Of a stretch of DNA of 64,000 nt, positions 27,740-34,786 are shown piece after piece (positions within the stretch are counted from its first letter, which is position 1; each line of letters begins with the position of its first letter). Source of the stretch: Petrosia ficiformis (lineage: Eukaryota; Porifera; Demospongiae; Haplosclerida; Petrosiidae). Made by a program: the position numbers and the translations under genes. A model generated the notes under the pieces. That model made no database searches and had not been told where the DNA came from. It worked only from the letters and a program-made list of their open reading frames with translations. Where the stretch lies: contig OX345636.1 in NCBI GenBank assembly GCA_947044365.1, positions 12,171,309 to 12,235,308 on the forward strand. Reading direction: 5' to 3'.

Positions 27740-30700
27740 TACTCTAAGCTAACTTCAAAGTAACATCAAAGGGCGGACACTTGAATCAAAGCACCGCTAG
27801 ACCACATCCAACGAAGCGTAGGCGTTTTGAACAATAGAATGCCGACATGCCGCCACCACATTGGTATACTCTTGTAATCTACAGTAATTTGGGGTGTGGT
27901 ACATCCAAGACCCAGCCATTGCAGTGAAATTTAGCAATGTAATAAGTAGGTGTGGTACTTCCTATCTGACAGGATGTTGTAAAATTACAACACTAAAAAA
28001 CTGAAAGTGATAGTGGTTTTCACGCGTTAATACTTGCGTGATTAATGCAAAATTACACGCGTTAATAACGCGTTACACTAAGTTAATTGTGTCATGTACT
28101 GTATTATTTTAATTATTTACTCTTCTTAGTTTTAAAAGGATCTTATAGAATATATTTCAGAGAGAACAGCTATTATAGTTGCAGTTTCTACTTAGCTGGT
28201 CTGTGAAGCAAGCATAATTATATAATTATAATAAATTATTGAAGAGTGAAAGACAAATAACTATAATAGGTTGTTGGGTTTTTGATATGCAAACTGATTG
28301 TTAGTAATGACGCCACAAAGCAATCATAGGGACAATAATACGTATATCTTGTTTTTTTTAATGCTTTAATTTTCATTATAGCTGCTGGCTATCCACTAGG
28401 AGAGGTGTGATATGGGCATTTGTGGCTCCTATGATTATTATAATTTTAGTAAGTTTTATGTTTTAAGTGCATTTAGAATGTCTGAGTAACCAATCACACT
28501 TGTAATCTAGAGATTTCCTTTGAGATTCACACTGTTCATTCAGAATACTGAAGGACCTATTTACCAATTTCACTAATAGTAATGCAAGTATATATGTACA
28601 TGTTGTTTTATGCAAAATTATGATGCTTTTATACATGTAAATCAAACATCCAACTTATAGCAGCTAATTCATGTATATTATACCTGAATCAAGTAATAAC
28701 CCTCACCATGTAGGTAGAGAAGGTTACAGTCTTTGTTTGTGTATGTGTGTATCTATACTTAACATTCTCAGAAAACTAAAAGTGCTAGCTCCCTAAATGA
28801 AGTACTGTCAGCTTTTAGGCAAGACATTAAGAAAATGAAACGAGTGTGCTCTGCATTCATGCCTATTTTTATGACCTACAGTTGCTGTTTGTTGACCTCA
28901 AGCTTGGTAGGACAGATATCTACCAGTAATATACTGCATCACCACAGAGTTGATGTGAGCTATTTCAAACTTACAGGAATTGAATTAGCATCACTATCCC
29001 AGCTACAACTCAGAGCTTTATTCTTCATCTTGCTGTTCTTAGGCTCCAACTACATGTACTATGCTTGTGCATGTGATTCAAGCATAATTAATTGTTTTCC
29101 ATACTTATGGGCAAGGGTTCTGCACCATGGGTGGCTTCATTAATTTAATTGTACAAGTCACTTTTATTGACCATGACCTCCCATTGCGAATCTAAGCAGT
29201 ATATGTGACCATGAATGCAAAAATCAGTCAGGCAAATGATTAAACTTTTACATTTAAACCACTATTCAGCCATTTTGTACAGACAGTCAACTAAATTTGG
29301 TATCCGGGAAGACCAACTGCTGCTCGACCAAGATACTAAATTTAATTATTTTACTACATGTATGCAATGTGACTGAATAACAAGTATTTAAATGTAGAGT
29401 TTGACAACATTTTCGCATCCACGGACACATTATAGTCATGCAATCTGTTTTTACATGTAAGTATAATTATTGCACTTACATTTGAACATTGGTTACTCAG
29501 TCACTTTGCACAGTAAAATAATTAAATTTGGTATCTTAATTGAGCAGCAGTTGCTCTTCTTGGATACCAAATTTAGTTGACTGCCTCTACAAAATGGCTG
29601 AATAATGAGTGCTTAAATGTAAGATTTTGATCATTTTCCTGACTAAGTTTCGCATCCATGGTCACATATACTGCTTAGATTCATATATATAATGAGACTG
29701 TGGTTTAGGTACCCTAGTACTCCCAGACTAAAGATAGATTAAGATTTTTGAAATGTTATAATTCCTATCCTAATTTTATAGATCAATATTGTATTTCTCG
29801 TGCTGGCTCTTAGGAGTATATGGAAGACCAGAAAAAGCCAAAAAGCTTATCGAAATGAAAAGACAAGCATAAGAGAATTAGCTGTGTGAGTACTACTAAG
29901 TTAAGATGCTCTTCAAATTATTAAATTGTGAACAAGAATAATAATTATATTGTTGTTTTAGTAAAGCAATAATGACCACTTCAGTTAAAGTTGTAGTTCA
30001 TTATTAAATGGGTTTTATGAAAAGTGCCAGCACATTTTAGTATTAGTTAGTTATGGTTTTTGTATTAATAAACCTGTAGTTTAGTTAACAGAATACCTAA
30101 CAGTCAGAATACCTTACCAGAAGGGGCTTTAGTTATAGCTAAAACAACACTAATTAATTCATTCATCTACTTCTAAACAAAGACCACAGGCATTGATGCT
30201 TCAATTATTTACATTATACTCATTTTACGAACTTCATAATGCTAATTCCAATATTTAAAACCTAATTGAAGTTCTTTGCACATTGTATAGACTGATAATG
30301 TCAGTTTATTATACCCATCTGCCTGCTTTAATTATTATCATGTTATCCATATTGTACGTAATGGTTAAAGCACCCCTCCCCTCGTACGTACTTCAATTAC
30401 ATTAGGGAAATTACAGTACAAGAGTAGTGTTGTAATGACCACTTTTAGTTATAGTTATAGTATTTAGTTGTAGTTTCTTGATTGTAGTTATAGTTAATTA
30501 ACTGAGGCTTACTAAAAAAGAGTTTTGGTTTTACTAAAAGTCCCCATTATTTGTTTTATTTGATATTGCAGTTATTAACTAAAGGTCAAAAGGCCTCTTA
30601 CATTAATTTCTTGATAACGATTGGATCTGAATTACTCTCATTAATTTCAGCTGATATACCAGACATCCACTGTAATAAAACCAAACGACGGGAATGACCT

Positions 30701-31384
30701 AATTATCTTTAGACTATCACTACCAATGTCTTCCTCTATTGAAATACTGGATAATAGAAATCACTAAAAGTGGTTTAGTTATACACATGTAGTTATAGTT
30801 AACTAAAGCAACACTATACATGAGGTTTCGTTGTGCATGTGAGTAACCAGGTGATATAATTATAGTGATGTTTGGGTCATTCAAACTTGACGGAGTGTTG
30901 TGCAAGTTTTCATATAGCACATACTTACAATATGGGAAATATTATAGTACTGAAATAATTATTATGCAATTTCTTATGTTCAATTGTAGGAGTATACTAA
31001 AAGCCACTGTTATTCTCTTGCCTCTGTTGGGATTCACTTGGTTGTTCGGACTGCTGGCTGTTGATGAAAACTCTCTTGTTTTTGCATGGCTCTTCACACT
31101 TTTCAATATTTTTCAGGTAGTATTATTGTACATGACAATTATTACAATATTCACAAAGATATTATGTATGCATGTTCATAAATAATTTGTGCTCATCTTA
31201 TACATGTTGTGTAATTTATATAAAGCACAAGCATTACTTATTTGTTGCACTTATGCGTCAGTAGCGATCTTAATTTTACTTCACTCATGAAGAGATTTAT
31301 ATTTTATACATACAGACACTGAGTCATCAGCACATTGAACTGTTAAGCCTAATGTGGTGTGCATGTGCACATATGACATATATA

Positions 31385-31428
<44 letters not shown>

Positions 31429-33119
31429 GTATGATAATAATTTTTAAAGCTTTGATTAACAGGTACTGTCACTGTAAACATGAGTGGTCTAGTCTAAGAT
31501 ACTCTGTTAGACTGAGTATAATAATGAAGATCTGAAGTTCTCTCCTTTATACTTCTGCATTTAACTTTCCTACAGGGTATGGCAATATTTTTCTTCCATG
31601 TTGTACGTAGTGAAAAGGTTTGGACTAAGATATCTCCTCAATTGACTCGTCTAAAGAACAGAACTTTACAGAGAAGAACATTCAAATTTGTAAGTGTGTT
31701 TAATTTTAGATCTATAACTAAAACAACAGCAAAGGACAAAGAAAATGCTAATAAAGTCTATTCATAATTTATTCTCAATGACCTCAAAATTATGATGCGA
31801 TGACTTTATATGTAATATATTGTGCAGTTTAATGTCAGAAGAGTATACTGTAACTCAATACTTGATTCAAATTTGGCATACACAAAACAATTATTGTATG
31901 AAAAATTTAATTTAAGAGTGATAGTCAATCCAAACTAAAGTTATGAACATTTTATGAGGTCATGGTGGATGTAAATAACCTCTACATTATACTCTCTATG
32001 CTTGGAGTTACAATCATTGAATTAGTAAAGAATGCTATGATTATTGCATGATTGAGGAAATACTTGCATTAAGACATGAATCAATTCATGCACATTGAAG
32101 AGTTTAAAATGCTCGTCGACACTTCAAACAGACAGTCACACACACACACACACACACACGCGCACACACACACAATTATTATAGTAATATCTGCAATTAT
32201 TTTTTCATCAATAATAATTGTTTACCAATCACACTTATTACTCATGGCAACGGTTTTGTACCATGAGTGCACATTCACTTAAAACATTAATCGTTTCATT
32301 ATAGACTAGTTCATCAACACTGAAGAGTTTAAATAGTTCATCCACACTGAAGAGTTCAACCAGTTCATCCACACTGAAGGGTGTGAAGTATAGTGCAAGA
32401 AATGATAGTAAGTTTGAATATTCTAAACATAATGGTTTTGACTAGAGCAGGGCAATAGTGAAATGTTTAACTATCACGATAGTTAATAGATACTTGAATG
32501 ACAGTGAATATTATCACAATAATGAAATTAAAATTTGGATACTGATACTCAGTTTTTCCACCTGTGGGCAGAGACACACATACATCACTCTTAGACCCTT
32601 CCAACAGAAAAACTTGCAGCTCTTTGTCAAGAAATATTCCTCGCTAACTTTGTATGCTTTTTCAGTAGTTGTGGGGGCATGTTGAGGCAAGACAATGTCA
32701 AATGCGCATGCCTATAACCACATGTCCACTATCACGATAGTAGCTTTTAGCTATCTCTGTTGTGATAGTAACACTGACGATAACGATAGTCACACTATTT
32801 GCTACTATTGCCAAGCTCTAGTTTTTACAATCTAATCAGATTTAGATAAGAATTTAGTCCATAGTGATCTATTGCCCCTCACATGCACCATTATACAGCC
32901 TTTAAAATGAGTACAATAAAGTACCCTCCTCCTGAAGAAGTGAAAGAAGATATCAATTCAGTTCATGATTCCCAACCTGAGAAGGTTCCACTGACAACTA
33001 CTGAAGATAATGATAAAGAGAGAGAAATGAGAGCTAAAGAGAAAGAACAAGAAGCTCTTGGAGAGGTTGTACCCGAGTCTGTTGTACTTGAAAATGAAGC
33101 CTCTGAAGTAGATGTGTAA
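384..33119 (+). CDS. Adhesion G-protein-coupled receptor, 27 exons, 5' end outside window
   Basis: Cell-surface receptor with a large modular ectodomain, a self-cleaving GAIN/GPS region and seven membrane helices. Exons read from frame and GT/AG sites: 384-455, 1074-1376, 3028-3201, 4677-4939, 6219-6444, 6679-6785, 7479-7601, 8587-8647, 9741-9845, 11744-11838, 13340-13597, 14702-14770, 16007-16118, 16866-17006, 18135-18213, 19179-19337, 19762-19897, 20673-20779, 21725-21836, 23581-23734, 26070-26154, 28382-28448, 29782-29885, 30990-31116, 31576-31689, 32305-32407, 32899-33119. They total 3,677 nt, that is two bases of a split codon plus 1,225 codons including the stop. Every phase matches, which is strong internal support. 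The first exon seen starts in phase 1, so upstream exons exist outside. The closest known families are metazoan adhesion GPCRs; no orthologue is assigned. A candidate poly(A) signal AATAAA lies at 33248-33253. Confidence 0.9.
497..543 (+). pseudogene. Short duplicate of receptor exon 384-455
   Basis: The segment repeats, almost base for base, the last 45 or so bases of the exon ending at 455 (gaggaatgttattatgttac and onward) but lacks an acceptor and ends in cagcagggg instead of a gtgag donor. It is a local duplication with no sign of being spliced. Confidence 0.6.
1990..2235 (+). mobile_element. tRNA-derived SINE-like element
   Basis: Head GGTTCTAGTGGCCTGCTGGT resembles a tRNA A box region, followed by CTGCAATCGAAAGGTTGCAG and a degenerate B box (GGGTCAGGC), then a body of about 170 bp. 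Looks like a SINE rather than a functional tRNA. Confidence 0.55.
2641..2958. mobile_element. MITE with GCTTGAAATA...GTCCAGC ends
   Basis: Left CAGTGCTTGAAATAGT, right inverted CAGCGCTTGAAATAAT. The family has a further copy at 8945-9250 (inverted order, GTGCTCGAAATAACGTCCAG). Confidence 0.6.
3028..3201 (+). CDS. Receptor exon: small cysteine-rich extracellular module
   Basis: A 58-codon, phase 1-1 exon with eight cysteines, including [10 protein letters not shown] and a closing CTPCP. The CC...G...C..C spacing is loosely like fibrillin-type TB modules, but I cannot assign it to a named family. The clean acceptor (catgcag) and donor (gtgagt), and the matching phase with neighbouring exons, make it a real exon. 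It may be a lineage-specific module. Confidence 0.65.
4677..6444 (+). CDS. Receptor exons: hormone-receptor-like module followed by SEA-like domain
   Basis: Exon 4677-4939 starts [11 protein letters not shown] and continues to [15 protein letters not shown], the Cys/Trp pattern of the hormone-receptor (HRM) modules common in adhesion GPCRs. Its donor (gttagt at 4940) is weaker than the others, so this junction is the least certain in the gene. Exon 6219-6444 continues in phase 0. It carries the SEA-like core [11 protein letters not shown] with a preceding amphipathic stretch. No clear GSVVV-type autocleavage site is seen. SEA-like folds next to HRM are known in some adhesion GPCRs. Confidence 0.65.
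5496..5904. mobile_element. Mutator-like MITE, 409 bp, with 9-bp target duplication
   Basis: Both ends carry an inverted repeat of about 78 bp beginning TAGTCTGGCGTTACC. The flanks 5487-5495 and 5905-5913 are identical (GGTTGGGTT). A 9-bp duplication with long TIRs is typical of Mutator-like elements. The interior has an open frame without recognisable domains. It is located in the receptor intron 4940-6218. Confidence 0.85.
5964..6135. mobile_element. Short MITE with GTGTGGAAA ends, copy 1
   Basis: Ends include GGTGTGGTAACATTGAGCC and CTGGCTATTTCCACACC. An inverted relative lies at 7778-7934 (GTGTGGAAACAGCCAGTCAT to CTCACTATTTCCACACC). Confidence 0.55.
6679..8647 (+). CDS. Receptor exons: EGF-like segment and thrombospondin type 3 calcium-binding repeats
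   Basis: Exon 6679-6785 is Cys-rich (CPCQQG ... CQCNTESC). Exon 7479-7601 ends an EGF-like fold (YVGDGQLC) and runs straight into a Ca-binding acidic run, DSDGDLYPD. Exon 8587-8647 encodes [16 protein letters not shown], the diagnostic TSP3 repeat. All junctions keep frame. TSP3 repeats bind calcium and are typical of thrombospondins; inside an adhesion GPCR they are unusual. A cluster of microsatellite and MITE sequence fills the intron 7602-8586. Confidence 0.75.
7778..7934. mobile_element. Short MITE with GTGTGGAAA ends, copy 2
   Basis: Inverted relative of 5964-6135. It abuts the minisatellite starting near 7935. Confidence 0.55.
7935..8218. repeat. TACATGTATGTTGTGAACATG minisatellite
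   Basis: Irregular repeats of about 18-30 bp built from TACATGTATG and GTGAACATG. They create spurious long frames on both strands (His/Tyr/Val-rich). Confidence 0.8.
8242..8489. mobile_element. hAT-type MITE, 248 bp
   Basis: Ends TAGGGCTGGAACGAATCC and, inverted, TAGGGCTGGAACAGATACCC. The flanking octamers (tatagtgg and atttgtgg) match at only five positions, so the duplication is eroded. Related ends occur at 52677-53043, 62338 and 63315. Confidence 0.65.
8945..9250. mobile_element. MITE, second copy of the 2641 family
   Basis: Contains TGTCCAGACAAAATT and GTTTCTGCTGGACA as in 2641-2958, opposite orientation. Located in the receptor intron 8648-9740. Confidence 0.6.
9741..11838 (+). CDS. 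Receptor exons: second hormone-receptor (HRM) module split by a satellite-bearing intron
   Basis: Exon 9741-9845 encodes [12 protein letters not shown] ... PCPEGSQ and exon 11744-11838 encodes [13 protein letters not shown] ... NC. Together they form the HRM pattern (W, CP.G..G.A.R.C, W, C) that usually sits just before GAIN. The intron between them (9846-11743) is mostly a 100-bp tandem repeat. Frame is preserved across it (phase 1). Confidence 0.8.
10015..11609. repeat. 100-bp intronic satellite, about 16 copies
   Basis: Units start GTATAGGAAACTGTATT at 10015, 10115, 10215 and so on with a strict 100-bp period. One unit at about 10715 has a 6-base insertion (an extra ACATGT), and the last is truncated. 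Copies differ at few sites (for instance tagcc/tagac). Located in the receptor intron that splits the second HRM module. Confidence 0.9.
12202..12667. mobile_element. Tc1/mariner-type MITE, 466 bp, TA duplication
   Basis: Ends CAGTATACGTGGAAATATTG and, inverted, CTGTATACATGGAAATATTG, each flanked by TA. The interior has an open stretch (12107-12406) without a known domain. Located in the receptor intron 11839-13339. Confidence 0.75.
12747..12994. mobile_element. Inverted-repeat element with ACAGATTGTATTGAAGTCAA arms
   Basis: Left arm (from 12747) and the complement of the right arm (to 12994) share CAAACAGATTGTATTGAAGT and CAATGGAG. No target duplication is clear. Superfamily unknown. Confidence 0.65.
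13340..19897 (+). CDS. Receptor exons: GAIN domain and GPS autoproteolysis site
   Basis: Seven exons encode a serine/threonine-rich helical start (13340-13597), a GAIN-like core with NGWNALQV and LLDNIERYG (14702-14770, 16007-16118), beta strands with many N-glycosylation sites (16866-18213), and the GPS in 19179-19337 plus 19762-19897. The GPS has CAFWDGK, a later single Cys, then [10 protein letters not shown]. The HL/T cleavage tripeptide is intact. The usual second and fourth cysteines are absent: the GC position reads GV, and the C.C pair reads CQS. Cleavage is therefore plausible but the disulfide set is reduced. Confidence 0.85.
13617..13855. repeat. ATGACCTC-ended dispersed repeat, copy 1
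   Basis: Family with outer ends like GCATTCATGATGACCTCAA and interior AACTCAATAC...TTGAAATTT. Other copies: 15215-15460, 19355-19600, 31775-31985, 52210-52490, and fragments at 21580-21640 and 25450-25570. All are in introns; orientation varies. Confidence 0.6.
14667..14701 (+). repeat. (TC)n microsatellite acting as polypyrimidine tract
   Basis: Fifteen TC units followed directly by TTTAG, the acceptor of the receptor exon at 14702. Confidence 0.85.
15215..15460. repeat. ATGACCTC-ended dispersed repeat, copy 2
   Basis: Runs from TCACATTCATGATGTCCTCA to the complement AGGTCATAGTGAACGTGAAT; shares GTAACTCAATACTTGATTCA with the copy at 31775. Confidence 0.65.
16307..16386. repeat. Three copies of the palindrome CAATCTGCAGATTG
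   Basis: Perfect 14-base palindromes at 16307-16320, 16354-16367 and 16373-16386, with degenerate neighbours. Located in the receptor intron 16119-16865. Confidence 0.8.
16674..16752 (+). tRNA. tRNA-like sequence, probably a pseudogene or SINE head
   Basis: Shows a D arm (GGCTCAGATGATAGAGCA), anticodon-stem halves TCTGA/TCAGA and a T arm (CTGGGTTCAAATCCCTG). The anticodon loop is 11 bases instead of 7 and the acceptor stem has two mismatches, so a functional tRNA is unlikely. Confidence 0.4.
17198..17618. mobile_element. 420-bp MITE family, copy A (receptor intron)
   Basis: Left end TCCCTATGATTGCTTT and, inverted at the right end, TCCCTATGCTTGCTTT. Interior includes GGGCTCGGTCAATTAATGGG and an AT-microsatellite at 17254-17292. 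Partial or inverted relatives are at 23861-24050, 26190-28330 (split), 50570-50652 and 55626-56040. Confidence 0.75.
18414..18589. mobile_element. pogo/mariner-like MITE, about 176 bp
   Basis: Ends CAGTGAAACCCCTCTATTCA and, inverted, TAGTGAAAACTCTCTATTCC, flanked by TA. An inverted second copy lies at 22715-22890. Confidence 0.75.
19355..19600. repeat. ATGACCTC-ended dispersed repeat, copy 3 (inverted)
   Basis: Starts AAGGTCATTCATGTTCATCA and ends GAGGTCATCATCAATGTGAA. It sits between the two GPS exons. Confidence 0.65.
20673..31689 (+). CDS. Receptor exons: seven-transmembrane region
   Basis: Exons give the adhesion-GPCR 7TM signatures in order. TM1 is in 20673-20779, and TM2 with [15 protein letters not shown] in 21725-21836. 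TM3 has the conserved extracellular Cys ([13 protein letters not shown]) and [10 protein letters not shown] in 23581-23734. TM4 is in 26070-26154. ECL2 Cys with CWLS and TM5 (WAFVAPM) are in 28382-28448, then loop 3 in 29782-29885. TM6 ([14 protein letters not shown]) and TM7 start (LFTLFNIFQ) are in 30990-31116, and TM7 end in 31576-31689. The paired TM3/ECL2 cysteines are kept. Confidence 0.9.
20827..20904. repeat. (AT)n microsatellite
   Basis: About 75 bases of pure AT alternation in the receptor intron after TM1. Similar tracts at 31380-31422 and 37909-37941. Confidence 0.9.
21005..21110 (+). repeat. ACTAAATTTGGTATC repeat with an exon-like frame
   Basis: After tttttacag the frame continues in the same phase as the true TM2 exon for 29 codons ([17 protein letters not shown]...) and then stops. 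The same repeat is seen at 29280-29400 and 29515-29620 and, more degraded, at 1780-1890, so it is a dispersed element and not part of the receptor. Confidence 0.6.
22715..22890. mobile_element. pogo/mariner-like MITE, inverted second copy
   Basis: Starts CAGTAAAACCTTTCTATTCT, ends with the complement of CAGTGAAACCCCTCTATTCA, TA on both sides. Same family as 18414-18589 in opposite orientation. Confidence 0.75.
23861..24050. mobile_element. 420-bp MITE family, partial copy C
   Basis: Matches the central part of copy A (GGGCTCGATCAATTAATGGG through aaataataactataat) without the terminal repeats. Confidence 0.65.
24172..24316. repeat. Tandem duplication, 72-bp unit
   Basis: Two copies (24172 and 24244) of CTGGCTTTGTTTAACTGACT onward, ending at ATTATTTTACA. 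Essentially identical, so recent. Confidence 0.8.
24366..24552. mobile_element. MITE with GTCACCATACAGTA ends
   Basis: Left AGTCACCATACAGTAACAGT, right inverted TGTCACCATACAGTACAGTA. Related sequence at about 54262-54450 in an SF3A1 intron. Confidence 0.6.
24857..24931 (+). tRNA. tRNA-like sequence, probably a pseudogene
   Basis: Acceptor GTTGTCA against TGACTAC (one mismatch), TAGCTCAGTGGTGAGAGC D arm and a perfect T arm CTGGGTTCAATTCCCAG. The anticodon loop (GACTGAA) lacks the conserved U33. Likely a tRNA relic or SINE head. Confidence 0.45.
26707..26776. repeat. Long hairpin inside the Tc1 element
   Basis: Arms of about 32 bases (GGTTTGTACTGACTTTGCAG and its complement further right) are separated by a few bases, with one mismatch. 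This foldback joins the transposase tail to inverted sequence and explains the break of its frame. Confidence 0.75.
26782..26982 (-). pseudogene. Tc1-like transposase fragment (second and third catalytic blocks)
   Basis: Encodes [16 protein letters not shown], then QDNDPKYTS with the second catalytic Asp, and SPDLN just before where the third catalytic acid (N.IE) should be. There the frame runs into a hairpin rearrangement and stops. The N-terminal half is missing. Confidence 0.8.
31775..31985. repeat. ATGACCTC-ended dispersed repeat, copy 4
   Basis: Close to 15215-15460 across the interior (AGAGTATACTGTAACTCAAT). Lies in the receptor intron 31690-32304. Confidence 0.65.
32137..32173. repeat. 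(CA)n microsatellite
   Basis: CACACA with a short CGCG interruption, in the receptor intron 31690-32304. Confidence 0.85.
32305..33119 (+). CDS. Receptor exons: cytoplasmic tail with SSSTLK repeats and charged C-terminus
   Basis: Exon 32305-32407 encodes three near-identical Ser/Thr-rich repeats (TSSSTLKS type) that follow a DNA repeat of about 27 bp. Exon 32899-33119 encodes a proline patch (KYPPPEE), a Glu/Lys-rich stretch and the C-terminus ending ASEVDV. The last residues could act as a PDZ ligand, but this is only a suggestion. Stop at 33117-33119. Confidence 0.8.
32443..32820. mobile_element. hAT-like MITE, 378 bp, in the last receptor intron
   Basis: Ends TAGAGCAGGGCAATAGT and, inverted, TAGAGCTTGGCAATAGT. 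Flanks GTTTTGAC and GTTTTTAC match 7 of 8. A related copy is at 57224-57591. Confidence 0.7.
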
Positions 33120-33628
33120 CAATCTTGAGATTAAATATAAGTAATTGCTGTTTTCATACAAAAATATATATTGTAATTACACGTTTTGTTATTTTTATTA
33201 GAATTTTAGAAATTATTATAATTAATTATTATTAATATAATAATAATAATAAAAACATATACAATAACAATAATTGCAATAGCAATTAATAATGACGAGA
33301 TAAATGTCAAAGTGACCAGTTTGTCAATATAGATACACCAACCTCAACTCTCCATTTGGTGTGTGATTCTCTTAGACACAGAATTGTGGCTCTAAGTATG
33401 GCGAAGTACAATCTGGCCTTTTGAATTCCCCAGCACAATATATGTAGTACCATAAATTCTATCCCATTTAAAGGCTAAGTGATCAATATTATAATTAGAA
33501 ACATATATAAGATCCGCAAAAGAAGATGGCTAATATATAGGCTCAAAGGCCATTTGGTACAGTATGCATGGTGTATATAACATGCATGGGAGTACAATAG
33601 GATCTAGGGGTGGCACAAACTCGTACAG

Positions 33629-33812
33629 CATTCAAAATGAGCACAACAAATTAAAGTAGATGTACACGTTACTTCAATTCATCACTCCCAACCTGAGAAA
33701 ATTCTACTGCAGATAATGATGAAGAGAGAGAAATTAGAGCTAAAGATTAAGAAAGAAGCTGTATCTATCGAGCCCCTATTCGAATTGAAAATATGAGCCT
33801 CTGAATGTGTAT
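33629..33812 (+). pseudogene. Decayed copy of the receptor's last exon
   Basis: After a preserved acceptor-like tacag at 33624-33628, the sequence follows exon 32899-33119: an AAAATGAG start, then CCCAACCTGAGAA, then GAGAGAGAAAT, then GCCTCTGAA. Deletions and several in-frame stops break it. It implies a local duplication of the receptor 3' end, about 730 bp downstream of the original, now lying directly upstream of the CmcI-like gene. Confidence 0.7.
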
Positions 33813-33872
33813 CTTTTGAACAACTACTTAATAATAAATTTAAAATTTTAATTAAGCTGAGACAAAGGGAAG

Positions 33873-34685
33873 ATGGCTGATAAAACTTTTATTTCATATG
33901 AACCTCCTTTTGCGAATGACCCTGAACATTACCGACAATTATATGTAGACCAAACAAAAGAAAGGGCAAGGCGTCTTGAAGATCCAAATCGTTTTCAACC
34001 CATCAGTAAAAGAGAAGACCGTTCTGACTTGCCTGCTGCTGGGAATATATGGAAGAGTAAAGGAAAGTACGTATCACTGTACAGAGGTTTTGATGTTTGC
34101 AAGTGTCCAGAGGATTTTGTTCTTTATCATCAGCTATTTTGGTACTTGAAACCAGCTACTGTGATAGAGCTAGGCACAAATACTGGTGGTATGGCCGTGT
34201 GGATATCAGATACATTAAAGCTGTTGGATATTTCTTGTCAGGTATATAGTATGGACATTGATCCAACACTGCTGAGTCCTATAGTGAAGAAACTCAAGCC
34301 TGACAATGTCACATTTCTGGAAGGTGATTCTCATGCTATTGAAAAGACATTTACATCCGAGTTTGTTGGAAAATTGCCTCATCCTTGGGTAGTGATTGAA
34401 GATGCACATGCCAACATGTATGGAGTTTTGGAGCATTTCCATCTGTACTTGAAAGAAGGTGACTATTTGGTGGTGGAAGATACGGACCCTACTACCGCAG
34501 CAGAAGTTGGAATGGGAGGTGTCAATAAACAAGCTTATACGACAATGGGATCTAAACAGCTTGCATGTTTGAAGTCTTTCCTTCAGGCATATGAAGAGTA
34601 TTACTCTGTTGATAGTTTCCTTACTGACATGTATGGTTATAATGGTAGCTGGCATTGGCATGGATTCATTCGAAGGATGAAATAA
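33873..34685 (+). CDS. Intronless CmcI / cephalosporin-hydroxylase-family protein (class I SAM-dependent fold)
   Basis: A 270-residue uninterrupted protein. It has a SAM-binding motif I at residues 97-106 (VIELGTNTGG), an acidic motif II (YSMDID, 125-130), LEGDS near 149-153, IEDAHA at 175-180 where bacterial CmcI proteins have a D.H metal or active-site motif, and VVEDT at 200-204. These match, in order, the RMNT_CmcI family (cephalosporin hydroxylase and rhamnosyl O-methyltransferase). The substrate in an animal is unknown; methyl transfer is more likely than beta-lactam chemistry. The ATG has a fair context (gggaagATGG). Candidate poly(A) signal AATAAA at 34781-34786. Being a single exon among intron-rich genes is consistent with horizontal or retro-origin. 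No signal peptide is seen. Confidence 0.85.
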   Translation: MADKTFISYEPPFANDPEHYRQLYVDQTKERARRLEDPNRFQPISKREDRSDLPAAGNIWKSKGKYVSLYRGFDVCKCPEDFVLYHQLFWYLKPATVIELGTNTGGMAVWISDTLKLLDISCQVYSMDIDPTLLSPIVKKLKPDNVTFLEGDSHAIEKTFTSEFVGKLPHPWVVIEDAHANMYGVLEHFHLYLKEGDYLVVEDTDPTTAAEVGMGGVNKQAYTTMGSKQLACLKSFLQAYEEYYSVDSFLTDMYGYNGSWHWHGFIRRMK

Positions 34686-34780
34686 TTGTTAATCTGTTAA
34701 TTGTGTGCTATTTGTATATTATTTTGATTATTGGATAATTGTTGTGAAGCATTTAGATTTTTTGTTTCTGTATATTTATC

Positions 34781-34786
34781 AATAAA
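34781..34786 (+). promoter_or_regulatory. Polyadenylation signal of the CmcI-like gene
   Basis: AATAAA 96 bases after the stop codon, followed by T-rich sequence. Position and context fit a cleavage signal. Confidence 0.5.

Larger units (their letters stand above)
26279..28101. mobile_element. Tc1/mariner-type element, 1.8 kb, with TA target duplication
   Basis: Terminal inverted repeats of about 35 bp start CAGTACTTGACACAATTAAC on the left, and the right end reads the complement with CAGTACATGACACAATTAAC. Both ends are flanked by TA (26277-26278 and 28102-28103). Inside, on the minus strand at 26782-26982, is a C-terminal transposase piece with [12 protein letters not shown] and PPESPDLN. 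The element sits inside a copy of the 420-bp MITE family, so it is younger than that copy. It lies in the receptor intron 26155-28381. Confidence 0.85.

Noticed and set aside
28835..29143. 102-codon plus-strand frame in a receptor intron
   Set aside because: No recognisable motif, no supporting splice sites, and it sits among repeats.
34215..34661. 148-codon minus-strand frame
   Set aside because: It is the antisense shadow of the well-supported CmcI-like gene.
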